A DNA stretch of 64,000 nucleotides, from assembly GCA_032622095.1 (NCBI GenBank), contig CP136061.1, forward strand, positions 58,731,301 through 58,795,300, given 5' to 3'. The position numbers and the translations under genes were made by a program. Source of the DNA: Siphonodentalium dalli. Its lineage: Eukaryota; Mollusca; Scaphopoda; Gadilida; Siphonodentaliidae. The notes beneath the pieces are model-generated. The model saw only the letters and a program-made list of their open reading frames with translations, searched no databases and was not told where the DNA came from. Shown here piece by piece: positions 1-8,510 of this stretch; the stretch's first letter is position 1, and each line of letters starts with the position of its first letter.

Positions 1-100
1 TTCAAAGGGTTAAGCATAAATATTTGCGCTTAAGTGCAAATGATAGAGGTTATTTGTGCTTAAGCGTTAATAAATAATAAATGTGAAAAGGACCTCCCAT
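1..100. repeat. Fragment of the GCGCTTAAGCGC-palindrome repeat family
   Basis: Contains variants of the palindrome TTGCGCTTAAGCGCAA followed by an end sequence reading AATGTGAAAAGGACCTCCCATA. The same end, with GGGCCTCCCATA, closes the larger element near 3900. The left part lies outside the window. It is non-coding. Confidence 0.7.
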
Positions 101-286
101 ACAGTTATGTTGACATTTTGCTCAGAGTTCCCCCTGCACTATTATTTGGGTCTGCACTTTTATTAACACTCAATGGAATTTCCCCCCTGCACTATTATTT
201 GGGTCTGTTCTTTTATTTGGAGCCCGAGAGTACTATCCCATTTACAAAGAAACAATAATTTCAACGACTCACTACTGCTTATGCAC
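101..286. repeat. Spacer with a short direct duplication
   Basis: A segment containing CTGCACTATTATTTGGGTCT occurs twice about 57 bp apart, at about 132-155 and 188-212. Nothing else is recognisable here. Confidence 0.55.
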
Positions 287-665
287 TATGGGAGGCCCTT
301 TTCACATTTATTATTTATTTGCGCTTAACACGTTGAGTGCCACTACGAGTTATCTCGTAGTGGTTTCCATGTCGTGTAACTGACAAACGGAAACAGTGGG
401 ATAGGTCGATGCACCACGAAAACCCGCCTCGGGACACCAGAACAATGATTTTATAAAATAAATAGTTTGGCTCTCCTTGCATTGTTCAACAGAGGTGAGC
501 ACCATGAGCACATATATTCTACTCAAAATGATCCAGTTGTTGAGTGAATACAGCTGACACTGTCTCACTGAGTGACCGCCAGAGGCAGTCATGTGTGGGC
601 AATTGGACTGGGTTTTTGGTATTCAATAGACTGATAATGTGCATGCACGCTTGCAAACACAGTCA

Positions 666-696
<31 letters not shown>
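666..696. repeat. Poly-G homopolymer, 31 bp
   Basis: This is an uninterrupted G run. Similar G or C runs occur at 16243, 25201, 32474, 33699, 55347 and 59787. The polyglycine and polyproline frames across it are artefacts. Confidence 0.95.
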
Positions 697-698
<2 letters not shown>

Positions 699-828
699 GA
701 TATTCACAATATACAAACATGCGAAGGCAGTTTCGAGGAATGGTTACATCGTTGTGTTTCAACACATTGAAACTTCGCACAACCACCCACACACGTCACA
801 CAGGCCTGCCAAATATGTTCCCTCTCAC

Positions 829-2230
829 TAGGGTCCTGCGAATTGGAGATTTTGATCGAATCGAATATCGAATAGAGTCTACGTAATCGAATCGAATATC
901 GAATCGAATCATACCTGTGTGTTGCATTCTCAATTAGGCATTTAATGTCAATGATTAGACGATTTGAGAAACGTTCTATGAACTTCCATGAAATTCCATC
1001 ATAACTTGTGTGGCGATCAACCGTCGTTCCCGATACTATTAACTTCAATTGAGAATTGCTGAGAGAGAAAAAATAGATTAAAACGTCCATGCGGTCGTAA
1101 CGACAATTAGATATATAACCACTAAACGGATTATCGGAATTAAAATCACGCGCAATTTGTAGAGTTTGCATGTACATGCACAATTGCAAATCGGCACTCG
1201 GAAACACCCGTTTTTATAAACTTGAAGATGCAACAACAGTCGCAGGGTATTCTGTTTATGTAGTGCTGGATGCTTAGATGTCTTGTTGTCCCAGACGCTT
1301 GCGATTTATATATCACGTTGCATTCATCACACGTGTAAGTTTCTGCACTACATGCAGCTTTTATCATGCTTAAAATAAACATGAATAACGGATGACAAAT
1401 TGTCAAGTTTCAAGGAACGCTCCGAAACTGAAAGTCAACTTCAAAAGAAAACACTGCCACACGCACTCTTCGACGCCGGGAGCACGTGTTGTTTACATTC
1501 TCGGCGATATTACAGAACGAATGTCGACCGCGACGAATGCGGAGGATGGGAAAGTTACATTTATTTTATTGTTAAATACACTTATTAAGTAACATAATTT
1601 GGTCGTAATATATATAAACATACCATGCATAAAATCATCTGGCCAATATCCATTTGCATTCATACTTCGTTCGAACGACGAATCACTAGAAAATGGGTTT
1701 GCGGTGTACTCAATTGGTACCTCGTATGCGCGGTTTTAGACAAAACAAGAAAAGTCGCATGCGGCGATCTGAATAAACTGATGTTTTTGTTGTACAATTT
1801 GAAAAAGTAGAATTACACCACAAAACTAGATCGAGATATCCATGGTAACGCGAGTAATGACCAATCTGGACAATGCTTTTAAGCATCTCATCGCTATTAT
1901 AATTTACGCGTGTCGTCGGTCCATCAGCGATCTCTGAGCTTTTAGTTACAATGTTCAAAGCTAGAATTCAGATGTATTTAGTCGTCCGATAGTGGCTAAT
2001 TACTGGCTATACTTATATTTAATAGCATGCGAACATTCGCGATGTACAATAAGAATTATAAGGTGCATATATTCATAATTTTTGGGAATTATATGGCACA
2101 GAAACAGCGAAGATCGACGTGTGCACTTGTCCGTAAACAGCTTACTTTTTTGTCAGTGTATATTCGAAATTTCGAGTTGGAAATTTTGAATCGAATCTCG
2201 AATCGAATATCGAATATTCGCAGGACCCTA
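829..2230. mobile_element. hAT-superfamily DNA transposon (1402 bp) nested in the piggyBac-type element
   Basis: A perfect 8-bp target duplication, CCTCTCAC, lies at 821-828 and 2231-2238. The ends are inverted: TAGGGTCCTGCGAAT on the left and ATTCGCAGGACCCTA on the right. Both ends continue into runs of the degenerate motif TCGAATATCGAATCGAAT. Eight-bp duplications are typical of hAT elements. A BED-type zinc-finger remnant lies on the minus strand inside, and BED fingers often precede hAT transposase cores. No transposase core (RNase-H fold, dimerisation region) is visible, so this copy is non-autonomous. A second copy lies at 40456-41692 in the opposite orientation. Confidence 0.9.
1146..1406 (-). 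pseudogene. BED-type zinc-finger fragment of a hAT transposase
   Basis: The 86-residue minus-strand frame contains a CDEC pair (C-x2-C), then KSQASGTTRHLSIQHY with a small/Gly-Thr turn and Leu-x2-Gln-His. This spacing resembles the C-x2-C...H finger of BED domains. No catalytic region follows within the element. It is read as a residual N-terminal exon of the transposase that once mobilised this family. In the copy at 41.16 kb the C-x2-C part is deleted. Confidence 0.5.
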
Positions 2231-3263
2231 CCTCTCACGCATGTGCGAATGGACGCATCCAATACAAAATAAGCGGATAATCCATGACGTTACGCACGTT
2301 GATGCTACCATTATCTCATTATTAAGAAACACAGCAGTTGTTTTTGGAATAGGCCTACACTGTGCGGCTCCATTTGGGGACTAGGTATTTTATTATTTAT
2401 AATTCAAGTAAAGCGGAACTATTCCCCAAAGCTACATTGTACCCTCTTCCGAACGTGTTGGACAATGGAAAGCAAAACAAAAACCGTACTCTAGACGTCA
2501 TGCAGTTCATCAAGCTGTTCCACATGTATGTACGGATAAATGTTTATGTGTAGCATAGAGGTTTGGGATAAGGGTAACTTATTTCCAGACGGATGGATGA
2601 TATGGTATCGTTACATGTAGCACACTCATGAATTTGGCTACTGTTGCATCGTTGCTTTAATTTTGTGCTGACCATTATTCCTATACACTATTATTTCGGG
2701 CGGTACTTTGGAACCGGGCCTAGCATAGGCCTAAATCAGGCTATATGGGAGATAACTTACAATGCCCGAAACAACAGAAGATGCATGCTCGTAAATATGC
2801 ATGATCGTAGTCATGGACGAAATAAACTCATCCTCACAGGAAACAAGTTCACCCGATTCCACATCGGATTCACCGTCTGTAGCCATGCATGCATGCTCAT
2901 ATAAGTAATTTGCTCCAGCGTGCATCAGCCATAATAACTATTTAACGAGCTATAACCACCACAAGGACAGACACACCTCCATAAATATGCTGACCACCAA
3001 AATAACTTGTTTGGGTTACATTCTACTTCATATTTGTTGCTCAAACGTGTCCAATTGTGTCTACGAGATAACTCGTAGTTGGCACTGGTGGTGGGAATAC
3101 CCATCGTAGTACTATCAATCGCCGTTTCTGTCATCTAAAGTCGCGACGTCGTCCAATTTTTGCTTCATTGAAGCCAAATTATGGTCTACTACGGGTATCT
3201 ATCTTGCCACGATTTGGCAAACTGGCGAGATTACTAATTGATTTCCGGCACTCAACGTGTTAA

Positions 3264-3750
3264 GCCCATAGTAATAGCCCCATACAGACTCGAAGTTGAA
3301 GAAAAAACATATTTCGATATGCATATCAGCATCTCTGTCCCTGGTGTCCCAGGAATTGGTGTCTCACTCCCAGACCTCTACTCTATTTTATTAAAGGGAT
3401 ATCTCCTGCACAGATATATACCATTTCCTTGGCCATAAAAAGGGAATTAGGGGTTTACCAGGGGCTTGCTTCCTTCATATGGTGTACTTATTGACTTGAA
3501 ATAGGGGAAAAAAAACCTATATTCATATTATCAGCATCCCTGTCCCCAAGAAATTGTGTCTCCATCATAGAGATCAAGTATATTTTATAAATGAGACATA
3601 TCCTGCACAGATCTATAACATTTCCATGTCATAAAAGGGATCTAGGGGTTACTGGGGGATTGATTCCCTCATATGGTGGGCCTATATAGACTTGAGTGAT
3701 GTGTTTAGGCCTGTGCCATTTAAAATTAATTCAGGGGGGAATCAATGAAT
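3264..3750. repeat. Two tandem, diverged copies of a roughly 210-bp unit
   Basis: Two successive blocks share the order AT(A/T)TCATAT...TCAGCATC(T/C)CTGTCCC, GGAATT/GAAATT GTGTCTC, ATATCCTGCACAGAT and CCATTTCC...ATAAAAGGGA. They start near 3300 and 3500. Short pieces also resemble 28.98-29.25 kb, inside another CTTAAG-type element. The frame at 3238-3438 is not supported as a gene. Confidence 0.5.
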
Positions 3751-3754
3751 ATTA

Positions 3755-3905
3755 ATTTTTATTTGCGCTTAAGCGCAAATATGATCTATTTGCGCTTAAG
3801 CGCAAATGATTTATGCTTAAGCGCAAATATTTTCACTTAAGCGCAAATGATAAAGGTTATTTGCACTTAAGCGTAAATAATAAATGTGAAAAGGGCCTCC
3901 CATAA
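3755..3905. repeat. Array of GCGCTTAAGCGC palindromes, right end of the composite element
   Basis: Five copies of TTTGCGCTTAAGCGCAAAT or close variants are spaced about 20-30 bp apart. The end sequence AATGTGAAAAGGGCCTCCCATA follows. Each copy is a self-complementary 12-16-mer, so the array could be a transposase binding region or a hairpin-forming end. Confidence 0.75.
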
Positions 3906-3929
3906 TGCGCAATTAATGATGTTTTAATT

Positions 3930-4130
3930 AAAGCCGGGCACACACGTCGCAACAATGTTGTGCAACAATGTTGTAGGTGTCGTACAACATTGTTGTAAGT
4001 GTCCACACACGCTACAACAAAATGACACAACAAATGTTGTGCAACAATGTTGTGACTGACCGCACACGGCGAATTTGTTGTACAACAAGTCACGTGATAA
4101 AACATCATCAAGTCACGTGTTTGTTGCATA
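3930..4130. repeat. CAACAATGTTGT palindrome cluster
   Basis: At least four copies of CAACAATGTTGT or ACAACATTGTTGT occur in both orientations, mixed with ACACACG(T/C) segments. The unit is self-complementary. This is probably an end or interior of an unclassified DNA transposon. No coding signal is seen. Confidence 0.6.
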
Positions 4131-5395
4131 CTAGTTGAGCCAGAGTAGATATTCATGGAATGATCTAGATCCAGACCCAGGCGCAAATATGTACACACTG
4201 AACCGATTTTAACCAATTTAGTACCCTTTTTTATAAGTAACAATTTATATGGAGTTATCATTAAACCTCCAGGCCAAATATAATTTGGTTATTTTGTACC
4301 TCCTGTGTTATTGGGAAGGGGGTATCAGGAGTTATTATTATACCTTCTTTATTAAATTATATGGAGTTACATGTACAATGTATCAGTAAAACTCCATGGT
4401 GGGTGAGGGCATAATATACACCAAACAGGTGGGTGAGGGCATAATATACACCAAACATGGACCTTGTTTTTTTGTTTTATTTGGACAGAGTTCCTCTTAC
4501 AAGTGTTTATGAATAAATCTCATGTCCTTTCATTATTATTGGGAATTTTGGAAGGAGCGTATAGTCGTGGACCTTGATTTAGAACCTTTGTTCATATTAA
4601 CTTTTTTGAAATCGGTGCAGGATTCGACCAATAATACATGACCGAGCGGAGCAGGTTATTAGGCTCAAAATATGATATAATTGTATTTACCAGCCGCTTG
4701 AGCGATAGCCAACTTCTGGGTTGAATAATGAATATATTGTTATTTTCACTTCTATGTCTTGGTGAATTAACTTCCTATCCAACGGAATGACACACCCACA
4801 TCTTGAAAATTGTACAGGTCTGGGTGAATCACCAATAAGCGAGATGACTGAGTCATGGCGATATTGGACTCATCCAGTTCTGATCCATGGTTTCAGAGAT
4901 TCATCCAGCTCCGGTTGTGTGGCTCTGTAGGGCTCAGGTCAACATTCTTGAGCAGCATTTCCACACAGAGAATACCACTCCAGAAACCCCGACCCATAGT
5001 ACCAAAACCACGGAACCGGGCGTGGTGGTTCCACTGTTGTTCATGATTATAAATAGCGCTGGCACATACATGTATTGTAACTAATTCCGTCGTAGCCATA
5101 ACGAGAGTGTTGTATTATGAGGGAGGACTTAGTTATATGTGGAGATGTTGAAGAGATGATTGTTGCTTATATATATAATGGCGTTAACCACGCGGTCGAT
5201 TTATTGTAACATAAAATATAATAACTGGTTCCTCCAAACAGCACCCTTTGCTGAACGTTAGTTATAGTTATTCAACAGAGAGGTTTTAAAAGTAGCTTTC
5301 TTAATTAATCATATTAACTCAGTGCTTGCTTATGGACGTCTATACCTCCAACATGGCGGCGCGTCCCGTATCCAATCACGTGATTAAGAATGCTC
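4131..5395. other. Intergenic; only a short tandem duplication seen
   Basis: A 29-30-bp direct duplication, GGTGGGTGAGGGCATAATAT plus its tail, lies at about 4400-4457. The frames near 4855-5099 overlap on both strands, have no recognisable domain, and are not called. The rest is AT-rich with no feature I can support. Confidence 0.5.
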
Positions 5396-5399
5396 TATA

Positions 5400-5470
5400 C
5401 CCGACTGGGAATCGATCCCCGGACCTTTAGCACGAGAGACCAGTACGCTATCCACTCGTCCACTGACTTC
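5400..5470 (-). repeat. tRNA-derived sequence with A and B boxes (SINE head or tRNA pseudogene)
   Basis: On the minus strand, TGGACGAGTGG (5462 to 5452) matches the pol III A box. GGATCGATTCC (5418 to 5408) matches the B box at 10 of 11 positions. Their starts are 44 nt apart, the standard tRNA spacing. A T-arm can pair with one mismatch, but the acceptor and anticodon stems do not close, so it is not a functional tRNA. A SINE 5' region is the likeliest explanation, but no second copy was found here to define its length. Confidence 0.6.
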
Positions 5471-5641
5471 TCTACAAACTTAATGAACCCCTGAACTTGC
5501 CCATGCAAGCCAACGACCCATGGATGTCACTGTCAGGTGATGAGGGCACTTTAGTTTTTCAGGGCAGGTTCATCTGAACCCATCAATCACAAGCTGGCTA
5601 CGCTCATGATAGTCAGTCAAGCTACATGTATATTAAACTAC

Positions 5642-5857
5642 CTTTGAACAAACATATGTATTCTTTGTAATCCTGTCGATAGTGAAGTTTTCCTGACTTC
5701 TGTTACACAGTCTGACCCAACGTAAACATCGTTCTTTGTTAGTTTTTGGCTTCGGAAATGGCCAAAATATCACTGTTGATTTACCTTTCAAATCTGGCTC
5801 CAAATTTTTTATGTAACGACTATCACTATTACAAGATGCAAACGAACACCTAGGCAT
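5642..5857 (-). CDS. THAP-type zinc-finger protein, first coding exon (copy 1)
   Basis: The exon encodes 72 residues and begins MPRCSFASCNSD. THAP domains are C2CH DNA-binding folds of P-element-related transposases and of domesticated chromatin regulators. Visible hallmarks: C-x4-C at residues 4 and 9, FWPFPKP around residue 32, the conserved Trp in CLRWVRLC, and a closing Y-V-C-S-K. The exon stops in phase 0 at AAG|GTAG. The fourth zinc ligand (His of C-x2-H) should be the first codon of exon 2, usually followed by Phe. An in-frame ATG four codons upstream (5869) is an alternative start; the inner ATG is preferred because family members align there. Exon 2 was not found. The protein could be a host regulator or the 5' end of a transposase gene. 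Confidence 0.72.
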
Positions 5858-5975
5858 CTTTAAAATCACTGAAAGAAGTTATATGATCGTGTTAACGTTA
5901 TAAACGAGCGTAAATTATGCATTATACTTTACAGGGAGGCTCTTTTGTTTAGAAAGTTGTTGGCCTTGAACTTCG

Positions 5976-6263
5976 ATAGGGGAGCACTTTGACGTTCGTA
6001 CTCATATTTCACCAATTTTTGTACCTGGCTTGCCTGTCCTAAGTTTCACGGGAAAATGGCTAATTTGATTCTATTTGTCGTTATATACATATTTATCACC
6101 CCATTTATTATTAATTTTCATAAAAATAAAATAAAAGAAGCCGAGGATGACATGTTTAAAATGTTTGAAGCATGAATTTGGCGATAAGTTGTTATCAGAG
6201 TACGCTATACTTGTGTACGTTACGCACACGGGTGTTCCCCTATCGTATTGCGATAATCGACAA
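5976..6263. mobile_element. Insertion of about 288 bp in the upstream region of THAP copy 1
   Basis: The paralogous upstream region of THAP copy 2 (14740-14905) runs straight through CCTTGAACTTCG into the CCAAT region. Here CCTTGAACTTCG occurs twice (5964-5975 and 6264-6275) around extra sequence. The extra sequence begins with ATAGGGGAGCAC. An inverted match, GTGTTCCCCTAT, lies near 6232-6243. It is either a small transposon with an unusually long 12-bp duplication or a microhomology-driven insertion. Confidence 0.6.
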
Positions 6264-6330
6264 CCTTGAACTTCGTTTACCATAACGCGATTGGTCAGTT
6301 ACCACTGTCTGTCAATAATCTGAGAGTGAC
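6264..6330 (-). promoter_or_regulatory. Conserved upstream region of THAP copy 1 with an inverted CCAAT box
   Basis: On the minus strand the segment includes CTGACCAATCGC, an NF-Y-type CCAAT box (6290-6294 on the plus strand as ATTGG). The flanking GTCAGTTACC(A/G)CTGTC(T/A)GTCAATAAT is nearly identical in THAP copy 2. Sharing outside the exon suggests a duplicated promoter. The insertion at 5976-6263 now separates it from the start codon. Confidence 0.5.
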
Positions 6331-7157
6331 TTCGAGATCAGCTGCAGCCGATATAGGAAATAAGTCTGCGCATGTCTATTTCCGAGGCATGAATTAAAAT
6401 ATAAAATCCGCCTTTCCAAAATAGTTTCATGAAAATGTTTTCCTGTTTTCGTAAAATAAGCATCGAACCCGAACATAAACATTTATCAATCACACATTAA
6501 TTTTTATCATTCAATCATAGTCCAGTACCGTCAATATGGTAATTATTTACATAAATATATTGTCCTAATTTAGGAATTCACCAACAAAGAACGCTCTTTA
6601 TGTTTACCATCATAATATAAACAAACACAAGAAAAGTAACTTTTTATGCTTTTGTTTACATAACAATGGTTAAACATACGAGAATAACATACTGTTTATG
6701 GGCTCTTTCACGTTAAAGGTTGACCACAAGTGGCCAAACAGGGTGAAAAAAAAGTGTTTTTCAAATTACTTTTTCTTCGTTAATTCATGTTAGGAACATC
6801 ATACTGGATCGTGAACTAAAGTTTCAGAGCAGTAGCAAGTGTATTTTGATTTTTCAGGTTTGGTCTATGCAGGATTCCCTCAAAATTGAAAATAATGAAC
6901 AACTAATTTCTAATGTCTGAATTTTAATTATTATGCATCTGTTTCCAGAACGATATCACACGACGTTGAGCATTGAACAATCAGAGAACATATATGTCAA
7001 AATTACTAAAAATATCTTAAAATTTCGATATTTTTCAAATTCATATGTAAATTATGAACTCTTAATATCCATATTCCCTAATGGTTATTCTCTGATAATA
7101 GAAATATGATTTAGTTGTGTAAATATTTTACATCTAAAGTTGAAGTGCATGCTTTAA

Positions 7158-7749
7158 AGGGGTACTGTACCCAAGATGTTGTTGTTGGTTTCTATAATCC
7201 CCGAGTCGGAGAATAATGTAACAACTTTTCCATTTTTTGAAAGTTTGTTGAGTACGAAGTATTGTTACGGATGGCAAATTTACCGGAATGCAAAAATACA
7301 AATTGTCGTTGTCGAGTAATTTTTGTAAAGTTTTCAACCAAATGAATCAAATAAACATTATATTATATGGTTAGTAGTCCCATATACTCATTTAAGTTAG
7401 TGTACCGTCACTAGTCAATGAGTGGCTTGGGTTTTCTCCCCGTATAAGCATAATGTTTCAAACGATCGTGTGTGCAATTGTTTTCCTAATCCAATATCCC
7501 TCAATTATAATTTGATTACGTTTTGTACACGGAAATTCGAATTTTAAGAGACGCCATTTTATGGCTGGAGCCATAAAATCAATTTATATTAAATTATTAA
7601 CTTTTAAATTATTAAATTTTAAGATAGCCTATTAACCTGAGCGTTTACAGAATACATCTTCGACTCAAATTACTTATATTTCTATATAGTATCGATAATA
7701 GATCGTTGTTATCACCGGGAATTTATTGAAAATGGCGTACAGTACCCCT
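7158..7749. mobile_element. TTAA-flanked MITE, AGGGGTACTGTAC family, copy A
   Basis: Ends are AGGGGTACTGTAC on the left and GTACAGTACCCCT on the right, with TTAA at 7154-7157 and 7750-7753. Copies B (38482-39071) and C (58250-58842) are full-length relatives in the opposite orientation, recognisable by the segment ATTTCCGGTGA(C/T)AACAACGA. Conserved TTAA on both sides of every copy favours a TTAA target (piggyBac or Kolobok type) over a TA target. It is non-coding. Confidence 0.85.
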
Positions 7750-8109
7750 TTAAGGATTGTAATGTTGAAAACATTATCAAAATCGGACAACAATTGACTC
7801 AACAAGAGCATTTTTTTAAATCGCCAATTTCCACTGACTTATTCTCGGAGAGGACACCCTTTTTTAACATTCATTCTCTGTAGACATCAGTCTTGTAACT
7901 AGATGATAGAAAGATTACTGATTTCCATTGCCTTGTAATATATTTTATAGAACTTGAATAGACCTGTCAAACTGAGAAAAGTGAAGATAAACATATTGAG
8001 ACTCTTGGAAACATGGCAAATGATAAGTTGGGGCAAAATCTGTTGTCCCAAAAAGCCATAACCAGTTTTTATGTATGGGACACATAGTTTCGGTCCAGCT
8101 TGACTACTC

Positions 8110-8510
8110 ATTGTCCGTCCGTCTGTCTATCCATACATAGACATTTTACGCATGATGCGATAACTCAAACATTTTCTATGCAATCGGAACTGAATTTTGA
8201 ATGAGTTTCTCAGCCCAAATTGCAGTACGAGTTTGAAAATGGGTTTGATCTGATTTTTAAATCATATAGGTATGGGCCTCTTCGACTTAGATTCATGCAT
8301 GCTGCAATGACTAAAACATGTTATATCTGATCGGAACCAAATTTGGTAATTGGTTTGTGATTTCTCAGCCCAGAATACAGACCAAGTTCCAATATGGGTT
8401 CCAATTTTTTTTTACTGGAGTTATTGGCCTTTTTCGACTTAGAATTATTCAGATGTGAGGTATCCTGATTAATACAGGCTTCACTATATAAGAGACAAGA
8501 GACACCTACA
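8110..8510. repeat. Diverged tandem repeat of the CCGTCCGTCTGTC type
   Basis: Begins with GTCCGTCCGTCTGTCTATCC. Two units of about 170 bp follow, sharing ATCGGAAC(T/C), TTTCTCAGCCCA, CAAGTTC/CGAGTTT and GGCCT(C/T)TTTCGACTTAGA. A comparable start (CCGTCTAGCCATCCGTCCGT) occurs near 58030. These repeats are non-coding. Confidence 0.55.

Larger units (their letters stand above)
329..3259. mobile_element. piggyBac-type DNA transposon, non-autonomous or decayed, split by a hAT insertion
   Basis: TTAA target sites lie at 325-328 and 3260-3263, exactly outside a perfect 13-bp terminal inverted repeat, CACGTTGAGTGCC. Subterminal inverted palindromes follow: CTACGAGTTATCTCGTAG near 342-359 and CTACGAGATAACTCGTAG near 3060-3077. 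A 13-bp terminal repeat with a separate internal inverted repeat and TTAA duplication is the known piggyBac layout. Without the hAT insertion (829-2238) it is about 1.5 kb, too short for a full transposase. A minus-strand frame near 2770-2885 encodes an acidic stretch (DGESDVESGE) resembling piggyBac transposase N-termini, but this is weak evidence. Confidence 0.83.
287..3905. mobile_element. Composite element with inverted TATGGGAGGCC ends, host to nested insertions
   Basis: The left end reads TATGGGAGGCCCTTTTCACA and leads into a TTTGCGCTTAA palindrome. The right end at 3755-3905 is a run of TTTGCGCTTAAGCGCAAA palindromes followed by the inverted copy of the same end, GGGCCTCCCATA. Related ends occur near 23.45/23.88, 28.33/29.59 and 33.81 kb, which supports a transposon family with subterminal palindrome arrays. 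A piggyBac-type element interrupts it at a TTAA within or next to the left palindrome. No transposase is visible, so the superfamily is unknown. The pairing of the two ends is inferred from their symmetry. Confidence 0.6.

Noticed and set aside
544-831. Frames with polyglycine or polyproline (also near 16.2, 55.2-55.5 and 59.7-60.0 kb)
   Set aside because: They exist only because they cross G or C homopolymers and have no domain or codon-use support.
2731-2925. piggyBac transposase N-terminus on the minus strand
   Set aside because: Only a short acidic stretch is suggestive; no DDD catalytic region or cysteine-rich finger is present, so it is mentioned but not called.
5400-5470. Functional tRNA gene
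   Set aside because: The A and B boxes fit, but the acceptor stem and the anticodon stem do not pair.
7134-7337. Minus-strand 67-codon frame
   Set aside because: It lies in the AGGGGTACTGTAC MITE and similar frames could be read in its other copies; non-coding.
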